64,000 bases of DNA from Ureibacillus sinduriensis BLB-1 = JCM 15800 (lineage in GTDB: Bacteria; Bacillota; Bacilli; Bacillales_A; Planococcaceae): positions 158,754 through 222,753 of the forward strand of contig NZ_JPVO01000051.1 in NCBI RefSeq assembly GCF_000772955.1, given 5' to 3'. Both the position numbers and the translations under genes were made by a program. Each line of letters begins with the position of its first letter. The first letter of the stretch is position 1. The notes below the pieces were generated by a model. It was not told the DNA's origin and ran no database searches. It saw only the letters and a list, made by a program, of their open reading frames with translations. Positions 1-8,446 of the stretch are shown here, piece after piece.

Positions 1-128
1 CTAGGAAAATGGCAGCAAGTATTATTTTTGACATTCTAGCAAAATCGAAAATTCCATTCATTTTTGTCATCCATCCTAACCTAATATAGTGATAGTGTAG
101 AAGATATTAAAATTTCAGTCAATAATAA

Positions 129-207
129 TGATAATCATTCTCAATTTTTATTGACAATATTTTCATGTTTAATTAAAATAGTGAATGATAATTGATAATG
201 ATTATCA
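129..207 (+). promoter_or_regulatory. Fur-regulated promoter with two Fur boxes
   Basis: A good sigma-A promoter is visible: TTGACA at 151-156, a 17-bp spacer and TAAAAT at 174-179. A perfect 7-1-7 Fur box (TGATAATGATTATCA) lies at 193-207, over the expected transcription start, and a one-mismatch box (TGATAATCATTCTCA) lies at 129-143, just upstream of the -35. The arrangement predicts iron repression of the downstream lipoprotein gene. The upstream 128 bases show nothing recognisable. Confidence 0.88.
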
Positions 208-235
208 ATATTAGTTAAAAACTTGGGGGTACAGG

Positions 236-1216
236 ATGAAAGGAAAATTACGGTCATTATTAACACTTTTTGTATTTTTATCTCTATTATTGTTAGCAGC
301 ATGCGGCAACACTAATGAATCTGCTGACAAGGAGGAAGCAAAAACACAAGCAGCTGAAACTACGAGTTATTCCGTAGAACATGCAATGGGGACAACGGAA
401 ATACCGGCCACTCCAGAACGGGTGGTTATCTTAACTAACGAAGGAACAGAGGCGTTATTGGCGCTGGGAGTAAAACCGGTAGGCGCCGTAATGTCATGGG
501 ATCAAGACCCTTGGTATGAACACATCAGTGATGAAATGGATGGCGTCGAGGTAGTAGGAGATGAGTCGGAAGTAAATATTGAAAAAATCGCTGAGTTAAA
601 GCCAGACTTAATTATTGGGAACAAGGTTCGTCAAGAAGCAATGTATGAGAAATTTAAAGCGATTGCTCCGACTGTATTTTCCGAAGATCTTGCAGGGGAT
701 TGGAAAATCAACTTCGAACTCTATGCAAAAGCATTGAATTTGACTGATAAAGGGAAAGAAGTAATGGTTCAGTATGACAATAAAGTGGAGGAAGTGAAAA
801 CCAAACTCGGGGATAAAGTAAATCAGGAGATATCAATTGTTCGGTTTAGCTCCCGTCCTACACGCATCTACTACACAGATTCTTTCTCAGGGGTTGTATT
901 TGATCAACTTGGATTTAAGCGTGCTGCACATCAAGCAAAATTATTTACAAAAGACAATAAAATGGGGAATTTTGCAGTTGAAGTAGATAAAGAATTAATA
1001 CCCGAAATGGATGCAGATGCATTGTTCTACTTTACATACGCAGACTCTACCGCGGTTGAAGAAGAATGGACAAATGATCCACTTTGGAAAAACCTTACTG
1101 CTGTTAAGGAAGGTCATGCCTACAAAGTGAGTGACATTATATGGAATACAGCTGGCGGTGTTAAAGCGGCTAATCTTATGTTGGATGACATTGAAAAAAT
1201 TTTTACTGAACAATAG
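236..1216 (+). CDS. Iron-siderophore ABC transporter substrate-binding lipoprotein
   Basis: A 326-residue FecB/FhuD-type periplasmic-binding-protein homologue that should capture a ferric siderophore at the outer face of the membrane. A signal peptide ends in the lipobox LLAAC with the lipidated Cys at residue 23. The rest matches the TroA-like two-lobe fold, with the typical opening 'PERVVILTNEGTEALLALGVKPVGA' region split as PERVVIL...ALGVKPVG and the IAELKPDLIIG motif. ATG 236 follows a GGGGGT ribosome site. No permease or ATPase gene lies next to it in the window, so it either serves a transporter elsewhere or its partners lie left of position 1. The ligand cannot be told from sequence alone. 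Confidence 0.9.
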   Translation: MKGKLRSLLTLFVFLSLLLLAACGNTNESADKEEAKTQAAETTSYSVEHAMGTTEIPATPERVVILTNEGTEALLALGVKPVGAVMSWDQDPWYEHISDEMDGVEVVGDESEVNIEKIAELKPDLIIGNKVRQEAMYEKFKAIAPTVFSEDLAGDWKINFELYAKALNLTDKGKEVMVQYDNKVEEVKTKLGDKVNQEISIVRFSSRPTRIYYTDSFSGVVFDQLGFKRAAHQAKLFTKDNKMGNFAVEVDKELIPEMDADALFYFTYADSTAVEEEWTNDPLWKNLTAVKEGHAYKVSDIIWNTAGGVKAANLMLDDIEKIFTEQ

Positions 1217-1231
1217 GCTCTTTAAATTTAA

Positions 1232-1272
1232 GGAACTAAGGTATGGGATGGGATAGTTCCCATACCTTTTTA
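1232..1272 (+). terminator. Rho-independent terminator
   Basis: An 11-bp inverted repeat (AAGGTATGGGA at 1238-1248 and its complement at 1258-1268) followed by a T run ends the siderophore-binding gene. A second, competing pairing (GGAACTA 1232-1238 with TAGTTCC 1254-1260) is also possible. Confidence 0.8.
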
Positions 1273-1358
1273 ATGTGCCAACGATGTATATTTGGCAATC
1301 CAGATTTCTATATATCGACGAAGGTCCTGCCTAAACAGATAGACAGGACCTTGTAAGT

Positions 1359-2102
1359 TTATTTTAACATTGTCGCATTTAAAAATTCCCTTGTTCTTTC
1401 TTCTTTTGGATTGTTGAAAAATTGTTCTGGCGTGCCTCGTTCAATAATTTTCCCATCGTGCATATACACAATCCAGTCCGCTACTTCTTTAGCGAATCCC
1501 ATTTCATGTGTTACAACAACCATTGTCATTCCTTCTTCAGCCAAGGCCTTCATGGTTGTTAGAACCTCTCCCACTAGCTCGGGGTCCAGTGCCGATGTTG
1601 GCTCATCAAAAAGCATGATGTCCGGTTCCATCGCAAGTGCTCTAGCAATCGCCACCCGTTGCTTTTGCCCTCCAGATAGTTTACTAGGATAGACATCCGA
1701 TTTATCTTCCAAGCCTACTTTACTCAGCAATTGTTTTGCTTTCATGATAGCTTGCTCTTTTTCAACACCCTTTACCCTGATGGGTGCTTCAATAATATTT
1801 TCCAAAACTGTTTTGTGTGGGAACAGGTTGAAGTTTTGAAACACCATTCCTACCTTTTCCCTGATTTTGTTAAGGTCATCGGTACGAGGATTGACTTCTT
1901 TACCTTCAATTATAATTTGGCCGTTATCTTTCCTCTCCAAGAAGTTCAAACAACGCAGGAGGGTACTTTTCCCTGAACCACTCGATCCTATTAAACAAAC
2001 GACATCGCTCTCATAGACCGTCATATCGATATTTTTCAATACATGCAAGTCGCCAAATGATTTATTCAATTGATTTATTTTAATCATTTCTTTCGTTTCC
2101 AA
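1359..2102 (-). CDS. Polar amino-acid ABC transporter, ATP-binding protein
   Basis: A 247-residue ATPase of the GlnQ/TcyC class that powers amino-acid uptake. Walker A (GSSGSGKS), the Q-loop ([10 protein letters not shown]), the ABC signature (LSGGQKQR), Walker B (IMLFDEP) and the H-loop (VVTHEMGFA) are all present. It is the last gene of a three-gene minus-strand operon behind the permease (12-bp gap) and the binding protein. The family handles glutamine, cystine, arginine or histidine; the sequence does not settle the substrate, and a cystine system is only a guess from similarity to TcyABC. Confidence 0.93.
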   Translation of the reverse strand: METKEMIKINQLNKSFGDLHVLKNIDMTVYESDVVCLIGSSGSGKSTLLRCLNFLERKDNGQIIIEGKEVNPRTDDLNKIREKVGMVFQNFNLFPHKTVLENIIEAPIRVKGVEKEQAIMKAKQLLSKVGLEDKSDVYPSKLSGGQKQRVAIARALAMEPDIMLFDEPTSALDPELVGEVLTTMKALAEEGMTMVVVTHEMGFAKEVADWIVYMHDGKIIERGTPEQFFNNPKEERTREFLNATMLK

Positions 2103-2114
2103 TTACTTCGCCTC

Positions 2115-2780
2115 CTATCTGTCGCTTATTGCTAATTTGAGTTCAGTTCGGTTCACTACAAACGTCATCAGCGCTACCAGCAATAAATAGTAGACTGCTA
2201 CAATGAGTAAATAGGTCATTTCGTCAAAGTTATTTGACCCCAGTGTTGTCGCCACATTGAACAGTTCATTCATTGAGATGAATGCGGCTAACGAAGAATC
2301 TTTTAAGCTAATGATAAATTGATTGCCTAAAGGAGGCAATGCCCGGCGGAATGCCTGCGGAAGAATAATCCGTCTTAATGTCAGTGCCTTTGTCATTCCC
2401 AAAGAACGACCAGCCTCAAACTGGCCTTTGTCGACCGACTGTATTGCCCCGCGAAGAATTTCGGAAATGTAGGCTCCATTATGAAACGCGAGGGCAAGTG
2501 AAGCAGCCCAAAAATCAGGAAGAAGGAAAATCCCACTAATTCCGAAGTAGAGGATAAATATTTGAACAATGAGCGGTGTTCCGCGTACTAAATAGACATA
2601 TATATCTGAAATGAGTTCCAAAACTTTTATATTAGAAATTTTTAATAAGGCAAAGATAAGTCCGATGACGATTCCGAGCAGGATAGAAACTACCGTGAGC
2701 TCCAGTGTTAAAAGCATAGCTTCCAAGAATACGCCTTTTGTTTCCATTAGTGTGCTAAAAAAGTGTGAAAAACTTGGCAA
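2115..2780 (-). CDS. Polar amino-acid ABC transporter, permease
   Basis: A 221-residue HisM/GlnP-family membrane protein forming the channel of the transporter. It shows about five membrane segments and the EAA coupling loop (EAGRSLGMTKALTLRRIILPQAFRRALPP, here split for length: EAGRSLGMTK...RRIILPQAFR) that docks on the ATPase. It sits between the binding-protein gene and the ATPase gene in one operon, so it works with both. Confidence 0.93.
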   Translation of the reverse strand: MPSFSHFFSTLMETKGVFLEAMLLTLELTVVSILLGIVIGLIFALLKISNIKVLELISDIYVYLVRGTPLIVQIFILYFGISGIFLLPDFWAASLALAFHNGAYISEILRGAIQSVDKGQFEAGRSLGMTKALTLRRIILPQAFRRALPPLGNQFIISLKDSSLAAFISMNELFNVATTLGSNNFDEMTYLLIVAVYYLLLVALMTFVVNRTELKLAISDR

Positions 2781-2812
2781 AATACTACTTCCTTTCTTAC
2801 CATGGTATTGGT

Positions 2813-3595
2813 TTATTCCGGTTTTTTGGTAATGTCCTCACCAAAATACTTGATACTGATTTTTGTTAGTGTCCCATTTTCCCTGAGCTTTTCCAGGGCT
2901 TCATTTACACGCTTCAACAGTTCTGGATTATCCTGCGGCAGCACAATTGCTTGTTCACTGCGATTAATTAACTGCTGGGCTTTAATCTTAAACCCTTCCT
3001 TTTGAGCAGTTTTCCCTGTAACAAAATCCGTGATCACCGCATCATGGCGTCCACTGCTCAACGCTTTTAAAGCAGTGATATCGCTGTCATAGGTTTTGAT
3101 TTTATCTGTGTACTCGGAAGCCGTATCGGCATATGTCGAACCTTTTGCAACAGCCACTTCCTTTCCCTCTAAATCTTCGGTAGTCTTAATTTCACTATCC
3201 GGTCTGGTGAAAATTTGCGGACCTGAGTAGTAGTACGGGGTAGAAAAGGAAACGTGTTTGCTTCGCTTCGAGTTGATCGTGTGGCTGGCAACAGCGGCGT
3301 CTGCACGCCCTGTTTTCACCCCTTCTACAATCCCTTTGAATTTGATTCGCTTCTGAACAGGCTCAAGGCCCATTTCTTTTGCAAGAGCTTCGCCAACCTC
3401 AACATCAAAACCTGACATGGTGAGATCGTCATTTATATAACTAAATGGCTTGAATTCACCAGATGCGGCAAATACAAATTGATTTTTATTTATCAATTCA
3501 GATCCGTCTGCAAGCTTTTCCTTCTCGGCACAAGCAGACAAAAAACAGACCGCGAATATACTAAAAACAATTATTAACTTTTTTTTCAAAAACAT
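2813..3595 (-). CDS. Polar amino-acid ABC transporter, substrate-binding lipoprotein
   Basis: A 260-residue SBP_bac_3 (family 3) solute-binding protein. The lipobox FLSAC puts the lipidated Cys at residue 22, so it is membrane-anchored outside the cell. Family features include the ligand-cleft opening FAASGEFKPFSYI and the DVEVGEALAKEMG helix. A longer reading frame starts at GTG 3607, but the AAGGAG ribosome site abuts that GTG; the ATG at 3595 is 11 bases downstream and is the better start. First gene of the operon with the permease and ATPase. Confidence 0.92.
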   Translation of the reverse strand: MFLKKKLIIVFSIFAVCFLSACAEKEKLADGSELINKNQFVFAASGEFKPFSYINDDLTMSGFDVEVGEALAKEMGLEPVQKRIKFKGIVEGVKTGRADAAVASHTINSKRSKHVSFSTPYYYSGPQIFTRPDSEIKTTEDLEGKEVAVAKGSTYADTASEYTDKIKTYDSDITALKALSSGRHDAVITDFVTGKTAQKEGFKIKAQQLINRSEQAIVLPQDNPELLKRVNEALEKLRENGTLTKISIKYFGEDITKKPE

Positions 3596-3678
3596 TTTGG
3601 CTATCACTCCTTTTTCCCTTTCGTTTTTTCCTACTCTGCCTCCAGCTAAATTTCTTGCTTATGAAAGTTAATACCCTT

Positions 3679-3707
3679 TTTATTCCCAGTAAAACAAAAA
3701 GTGTCAA
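3679..3707 (-). promoter_or_regulatory. Candidate promoter of the amino-acid transporter operon
   Basis: On the minus strand TTGACA (3707-3702) and AATAAA (3684-3679) are 17 bp apart, about 85 bp before the binding-protein start. The -35 hexamer lies inside the 3' arm of the upstream hairpin at 3700-3730, so terminator and promoter overlap. This is a motif match only. Confidence 0.45.
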
Positions 3708-3730
3708 GCACCACTAATGGCACTGACACT
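3690..3730 (-). terminator. Hairpin with T-run between pectate lyase and transporter genes
   Basis: On the minus strand AGTGTCA...TGACACT (3730-3700) closes a long imperfect hairpin with the loop TTAG, followed by TTTTTGTTTT. It can act as a second terminator for read-through from the pectate lyase gene, which already has its own terminator at 3811-3843. Confidence 0.6.
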
Positions 3731-3810
3731 TCTTGCATGTTATTTGCAGTCTGCAATATGTTTTAAATCATCTTGTTTTCCGAATGTCTTTGCTTTTTAT
3801 AAAGCGAAAT

Positions 3811-3843
3811 TTAAAATAAAAAAGCTTGCTATGAGCAAGCTTT
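3811..3843 (-). terminator. Terminator of the pectate lyase gene
   Basis: Perfect inverted repeat AAAGCTTGCT (3821-3830) with AGCAAGCTTT (3834-3843), followed on the minus strand by a T-rich run. It lies 40 bp beyond the pectate lyase stop codon. Confidence 0.88.
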
Positions 3844-3882
3844 TAAATAGTTTGTTAAATTAGTAATTCCCACACGATTTTA

Positions 3883-6288
3883 CTATTCGACGATATAGAT
3901 TTCACGGACTTGGTTATTGCCTTTTGTGTTGACGAACACATCGTAACGTCCTACCTGGTAAACTCCCTCGGCATTGTTATTGATAATGAAAGTTTCAGTT
4001 AAATCCCCGCTTCTAGTTCCATCTGCATAAACTTCATCGATGGTGATAATCAATTCATTTTGATTGCCCTTCAACTTGTTCATTACTGCTGAAGCTTCGG
4101 CTGATTCAACAGTATCCAAAACGACCACTGTTGACCACTCGCTGGCACCCGCAGCATTCAATGCACGGATTCTAAATTGATATATATCACCGTTTTCAGC
4201 TTTAGCAGCAATGCCATTCAAATTAGCAAATTGATCGATATCCTGTGTGATATAGCTTTTTGCCCGTGTATTGTGGGCGATTTCCGCCAAGCTGATCCAC
4301 TCTCCGTTATTTGTGTTCATCTGGATTTCATAGCTTTCAGTCAATACGTCGTTATTCGCCCAATCGATAGTGAAAGTACCTTCGTGAACAATAATCTTGC
4401 CGGGTGCAGGTATATGTTCTGTACCAAATGCGGAACGTACCTCTTCATTAATCCTTACGTCAGTGATTTGGGGCGCCGCCGGAACTGAAATTGGCGCGAT
4501 ATCAAACTGGGAACCGGAATACGTTTCGATTTCAGTTCTCAAAGCCGATGCCAGTTCGGCTGTACCCGTCGGCCATACGTCTTGACGATTTGGTCGGAAT
4601 GCCCAATCCAACTGCGATGCCGGGTTAGTAGTCATGTTGGGATTCTGGGTAGTCGAATCGGAAGCAACAACAATTCCTACGTCTTCTTTCACATTGAAAT
4701 TCTTTGATGAGGCCGCATCGAAAATATTTGGTTCAAGTTGAGAAGCATCCGCTCTTAGGGCATCCAGATCAGCTTTTGTCATACCAGGCTTCACATCGGA
4801 CGGTAATCTGAAATCTTCCACTGTTTCAGGGAAATCCCCATCGAAGACTGCCTCCCGCGTGATGATATAGCCAGGTGCATCGCCGAAGAAATGGTTGAAT
4901 CCTGCATTTGGAGTATTGTTTGGTAAGTCAATGCCAAACTCATTGCCTTGTGATCCACGGGCATGGCCTTGACGACTCCTTAAGAACGGGAAATTGACAT
5001 TGTCAAAAATGTTCCCTTCCGCCCATATCGTGGCGTTGTGTGCTGCCCCGACCCCATAACCGGTATTTCGATCCAATAGGGTATCATGGTGCGCATGCCC
5101 TTGGATATTTTCATATAAGTTGTTGTAAACATGTATACGTCCATTACGTACCCGTGGCGTTCGTTCTTCTGTTCCTTGGAACCAATTGTGATGAATTGTT
5201 CCATAGTGTTCGCTGATAGAACCGACACCGCCACCGATCAGCATGACTTTACTGCTGCCGGCGAAGTAATTATAAGCCACGGTATAATTTCGTGCGTGGT
5301 TGACGATATCCACCGCGCCATCACCTTTTGCCTGATCTGGGTCTTCCGCCTTTGCAAAGTGCAGGTTTTGTCCATAGCCGAAAGTATTGTTGTGCACCCA
5401 AATATTCGAAGCTCTTAAGGTATCACCGCCACCATGTATCTCAATGGCATCGCCTGTCCAATAATCAAAATTCATGTTCCTTATGACAACGTTGTGGGCA
5501 CCACCTGTCCCAATCAAGGTCGGACCATGAGAAAGAGTTGCATCAGGACCAATCCCTTCGATCGTAACATTCCCATTACCTGCTCCAATAGAAGCACCGC
5601 GTTCTGTAATATTCCCGACGAAACGCACAATCAGCGGCTGTTTTTGGTCAGCAGTCGATCCACGACTGCTGTCATTGAACAAGCTGTTGGCATATCGTGA
5701 TGCAGTTTCAGGCGTGATGTAAACAATTTTAGCTTCCGGATTTACACGTCCATCCGGCAGATAGCCCCCGATCGCTCCATCTAAAGCAAAATCGTGATTC
5801 CCTGAGTATGGATTTTCATTTGATGGTATGAAAGCCGCGCCATTTCGCGGAAAGGCTTCTGTCTGCAGATTCGAAAAGCTATGTTCAACTTTTCCATCCA
5901 ATCTCACTTGGATTTCGTAAACACCTTCCGGTAATCCCGGGATATCTGCGCGCCATGTGTTTCTTGCCGGGTCGACCCGTACCAATGGCGCATTGTCCTC
6001 GTCATTGACCAACGTCCAGTCAGTCAGGAAATCGGTAATCGGACTGCCATCGCGCCAGTCAATAATGTTTGATCCTCTCACGTAAATCTCGTATTTGTCA
6101 TCGATATCGCCTGTCCAGACCGCATACGCAGTTTCAAACCATGTTCCTGCTTCATTGATAACGTTTTCATTTGGCGCTGCCGAAGCAGATTGATTTTGCG
6201 GCATGTGCGGCGTTATCCCGAAGGATATAAAAAACAAGGTCGCGGCTATGACGATGCAAATCCACTTTCTCACTATTTTAAATTCCAT
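3883..6288 (-). CDS. Secreted pectate lyase, PL1 family, multidomain
   Basis: An 801-residue exported polysaccharide lyase expected to cleave pectin by beta-elimination. The N-terminal stretch is a signal peptide (hydrophobic core about residues 10-30, Ala-rich cleavage region). A beta-sandwich-like part (about 50-145) precedes a parallel beta-helix (about 215-450) with PL1 hallmarks: the DGAVDIVN calcium-binding strand, VMLIGG, and the RxPxxR motif RTPRVR (about residues 376-381) that carries the catalytic arginine. A fibronectin-III-like segment (about 620-725) and a short tail follow. The frame extends to 6306, but AAAGGAG lies inside that extension and serves ATG 6288. Its G+C looks higher by eye than its neighbours', which would fit transfer. 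Confidence 0.9.
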   Translation of the reverse strand: MEFKIVRKWICIVIAATLFFISFGITPHMPQNQSASAAPNENVINEAGTWFETAYAVWTGDIDDKYEIYVRGSNIIDWRDGSPITDFLTDWTLVNDEDNAPLVRVDPARNTWRADIPGLPEGVYEIQVRLDGKVEHSFSNLQTEAFPRNGAAFIPSNENPYSGNHDFALDGAIGGYLPDGRVNPEAKIVYITPETASRYANSLFNDSSRGSTADQKQPLIVRFVGNITERGASIGAGNGNVTIEGIGPDATLSHGPTLIGTGGAHNVVIRNMNFDYWTGDAIEIHGGGDTLRASNIWVHNNTFGYGQNLHFAKAEDPDQAKGDGAVDIVNHARNYTVAYNYFAGSSKVMLIGGGVGSISEHYGTIHHNWFQGTEERTPRVRNGRIHVYNNLYENIQGHAHHDTLLDRNTGYGVGAAHNATIWAEGNIFDNVNFPFLRSRQGHARGSQGNEFGIDLPNNTPNAGFNHFFGDAPGYIITREAVFDGDFPETVEDFRLPSDVKPGMTKADLDALRADASQLEPNIFDAASSKNFNVKEDVGIVVASDSTTQNPNMTTNPASQLDWAFRPNRQDVWPTGTAELASALRTEIETYSGSQFDIAPISVPAAPQITDVRINEEVRSAFGTEHIPAPGKIIVHEGTFTIDWANNDVLTESYEIQMNTNNGEWISLAEIAHNTRAKSYITQDIDQFANLNGIAAKAENGDIYQFRIRALNAAGASEWSTVVVLDTVESAEASAVMNKLKGNQNELIITIDEVYADGTRSGDLTETFIINNNAEGVYQVGRYDVFVNTKGNNQVREIYIVE

Positions 6289-6313
6289 TTCAAGCTCCTT
6301 TCTCATCTCATTC

Positions 6314-6341
6314 GTTTAACGTTAAACCTAATAATAGTATA
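6314..6341 (-). promoter_or_regulatory. Candidate promoter -10 and LacI-type operator before pectate lyase
   Basis: A perfect 14-bp palindrome GTTTAACGTTAAAC with a central CG (6314-6327) lies 26 bp before the pectate lyase start, downstream of a minus-strand TATACT (6341-6336). Central-CG palindromes are typical operators of LacI/GalR-family repressors such as KdgR. No such repressor is encoded in this window. Confidence 0.55.
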
Positions 6342-6621
6342 CATGTGGAATAATGGTATTTCTAGTAGATTTTAGATAATTTAGATTATTCTATATATTA
6401 CATTAATTTAAATATAAATACCTAAAGTCCATTTGGTGTGAATAAAAAACTAAACTGGTTTAATTTGCTTCACTATAATTCATTACAATAAAAAAACCGT
6501 AGATTAGGAGCACATGAGTAAATAAAAGATTAAGAGAATGCATTGGCTCCCCTTTTTGGGATGGATAACAATGCAGGCTCTGCCTATGGAGCATTAGATA
6601 GACGTTCGTGTAATAGCATAA
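6342..6621. other. Intergenic stretch, AT-rich, no gene seen
   Basis: No credible coding sequence or ribosome site on either strand. It holds the upstream part of the pectate lyase promoter region and then AT-rich sequence up to the terminator at 6623. Confidence 0.5.
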
Positions 6622-6622
6622 A

Positions 6623-6775
6623 AAAAGAGATGGATTCCCATCTCTTTTCAGACTGTTGACGAACGCTTTCGCCCTGCGTTGGTTGTCTCGTTCGTCCCCT
6701 CATGAACGTTTTGTTCTATTCGGGTCTTCACTCGACTGCCCGCCTTGTCTGTCAAGCGTTTTCAAGACAGTCTGG
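6623..6775 (-). ncRNA. Possible structured RNA or structured 3' UTR with terminator
   Basis: Read on the minus strand, CAGACTGT (6774-6767) pairs with ACAGTCTG (6656-6649) and closes about 110 nt containing further helices: CGGG/CCCG, GAAC/GTTC and the 8-bp GACGAACG/CGTTCGTC. A strong terminator follows (AAAAGAGATGG...CCATCTCTTTT, 6648-6623, then a T run). It starts about 55 bp after the DUF4230 stop, so it may be that gene's 3' UTR or an independent small RNA. No known RNA family was recognised. Confidence 0.4.
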
Positions 6776-6829
6776 GTAATTTTTCATTGAAGGAAATAGC
6801 TTAATAAAACGTGCTTATGGCTTTTTAAT

Positions 6830-7573
6830 CTATTTAAATGTTATTTTCACAGTATAGCCAAGGTTGCTAAAAAAACCTTTAAGGACTTTCTCCGCACTCG
6901 TTTCCGCAGATTCTAATAAGCCTATTTCCATAGCCTCCTTCTTAATCTCGACTTGCGCTTCTGCTGCCAAATCAAATCCTTCTTTCCATTGCACTTCCCC
7001 TCGGAATAGCCCTTCATCTGAGAATGTTTTGACACTATCCATCTGAATTGTGGGATCCTGTATAAACGTTGCTCGAGGCAAGTCGATTTCTAGCAATTTT
7101 TCATTATCATTAACTTTTATATCATTTGACGTTATCCCTTTAAGATCAACCCCTGCAATGACGGTAGCAGGAACAATTAATAATACCTCTCTTTTTGTAC
7201 CAGGCAAATTAACCGAAATATCCTTTCCGAACAACTTATTATCTTCTTCCTCAATGATCACTTTTATATGGGCTTCAGCTGTTGCAAGCGTTGCTAATTC
7301 TTGAACTTGTTCTACAAAGGTTATACTTTCTTTTTTAAATGTACTACCGGAAAGAAACCAAACACCTGCGGCTATGATGGCTATGAGGAACAATGTAAAT
7401 AATAAAATCTTTTTTCCCCATAATTTAAAAATGAGCTTAAATAATGCTCCGGAGATATTGGCGTTTCCTCTACTTCGTCCCAGAACGGTAGTAGCAGCAC
7501 TTTCTTCTTTGCCTTTCTCCAGTTCATTCAGCACTCTCTCAAATTGTGTTATTTTTTCATCTTTTTCATTCAT
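6830..7573 (-). CDS. DUF4230 family membrane-anchored protein
   Basis: A 247-residue protein with one membrane segment (about 56-74) and a 170-residue extracytoplasmic part matching the DUF4230 family, whose function is unknown. The charged N-terminal 55 residues are cytosolic by the inside-positive pattern. The frame runs up to 7621, but AGGAGG lies 6 bases before ATG 7573, which fixes the start. It stands alone on the minus strand and is followed by the structured region at 6623-6775. Confidence 0.75.
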   Translation of the reverse strand: MNEKDEKITQFERVLNELEKGKEESAATTVLGRSRGNANISGALFKLIFKLWGKKILLFTLFLIAIIAAGVWFLSGSTFKKESITFVEQVQELATLATAEAHIKVIIEEEDNKLFGKDISVNLPGTKREVLLIVPATVIAGVDLKGITSNDIKVNDNEKLLEIDLPRATFIQDPTIQMDSVKTFSDEGLFRGEVQWKEGFDLAAEAQVEIKKEAMEIGLLESAETSAEKVLKGFFSNLGYTVKITFK

Positions 7574-7876
7574 AGTATTCCTCCTAAATGTTGGCTTCTT
7601 ATAGTACTTTTTTAAGAGCAACTCTATTTTCTCAATAAAAGGAAATCTCTATTTTCAAAGAGGTTGATCTATTTATATTGTTTTGTTACTTGTGAGCTTG
7701 GTGAATCTTACAATATATTGTACTCTAGATAGAAACACACATCTACCTAAACGGTGGCAAATGCAATAAGACCACCTTAGTGCTGATAAATCAACATTTC
7801 AGGTGATCTTATTATATTTTGGAAACACTTAAGTTAAAAATTATTAAACTAACTCAGCTTTTAGTCCCCCAACTTT
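7574..7876. other. Intergenic stretch, no gene seen
   Basis: About 300 AT-rich bases between the DUF4230 and VOC genes. A loose inverted repeat around 7755-7810 (AAGACCACCT...AGGTGATCTT) may be a weak terminator for the VOC gene. Nothing else could be supported. Confidence 0.4.
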
Positions 7877-8347
7877 TCACTTTCCATTGGTGTTGGATAA
7901 CACTTTATCAAGAAACATATCGGCGTCGGAATTGAACTTCCAGCACACCCCAAACCTATCCACCAGCATTCCGAAGCAGGATGACCACGGAGTATTGGAT
8001 AACGGCATGATCACATGGCCGTCAATCGATAGATGATTAAAGTATCTCTCCATTTTTTGTTTATCCTCATAGACTAAACTGATCCATACATTTTTTCCTT
8101 TCGTCAACTCCCCCGTCATTCCCTTCATGGAAGGCAATAAATCCGACATCATGATTTTCCCGCCTGCGAATTCAATCGAACACTCCATAATCATGTTCAA
8201 TTCCCTTTCCGGAAGCGGGTAGTTTGGGTCTTGCGGAAAGTCCTTAAAATGTACCTTTTTTACTTCAGTTGCCTGTAGAGCCTCCGAATAAAACCCAATC
8301 GCTTGTTCGGCAACCCCATCAAAATTTAAATACGCTATAGCTGACAT
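7877..8347 (-). CDS. VOC superfamily (PhnB-like glyoxalase/bleomycin-resistance fold) protein
   Basis: A 156-residue PhnB/3-demethylubiquinone-methyltransferase-like VOC protein. It begins SAIAYLNFDGVAEQAIGFY and contains the FAGGKIMMSD and DRFGVCWKF strands typical of the family. The real enzymatic role of such stand-alone proteins is generally unknown. The reading frame extends upstream to 8527, but AAGGAGG is 9 bases before ATG 8347. It is divergent from the WYL regulator, which is likely to control it through the palindrome at 8390-8417. Confidence 0.82.
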   Translation of the reverse strand: MSAIAYLNFDGVAEQAIGFYSEALQATEVKKVHFKDFPQDPNYPLPERELNMIMECSIEFAGGKIMMSDLLPSMKGMTGELTKGKNVWISLVYEDKQKMERYFNHLSIDGHVIMPLSNTPWSSCFGMLVDRFGVCWKFNSDADMFLDKVLSNTNGK

Positions 8348-8389
8348 AAAGCATAACCTCCTTCTTGTAATACATGTAGTATAATGGAT

Positions 8390-8417
8390 GAAAGGTGACA
8401 CCTTAGTGTCACCTTTC
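8390..8417. promoter_or_regulatory. Palindromic operator between VOC gene and WYL regulator
   Basis: Perfect 12-bp arms GAAAGGTGACAC (8390-8401) and GTGTCACCTTTC (8406-8417) around the 4-bp centre CTTA. It lies in the 99-bp divergent intergenic region, next to a TATAAT (8380-8385, plus) and TATACT (minus). The position suits binding by the adjacent regulator to control both genes. Confidence 0.7.
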
Positions 8418-8446
8418 TGAAAATATGTAAAAAAAAGAGGGGAATT

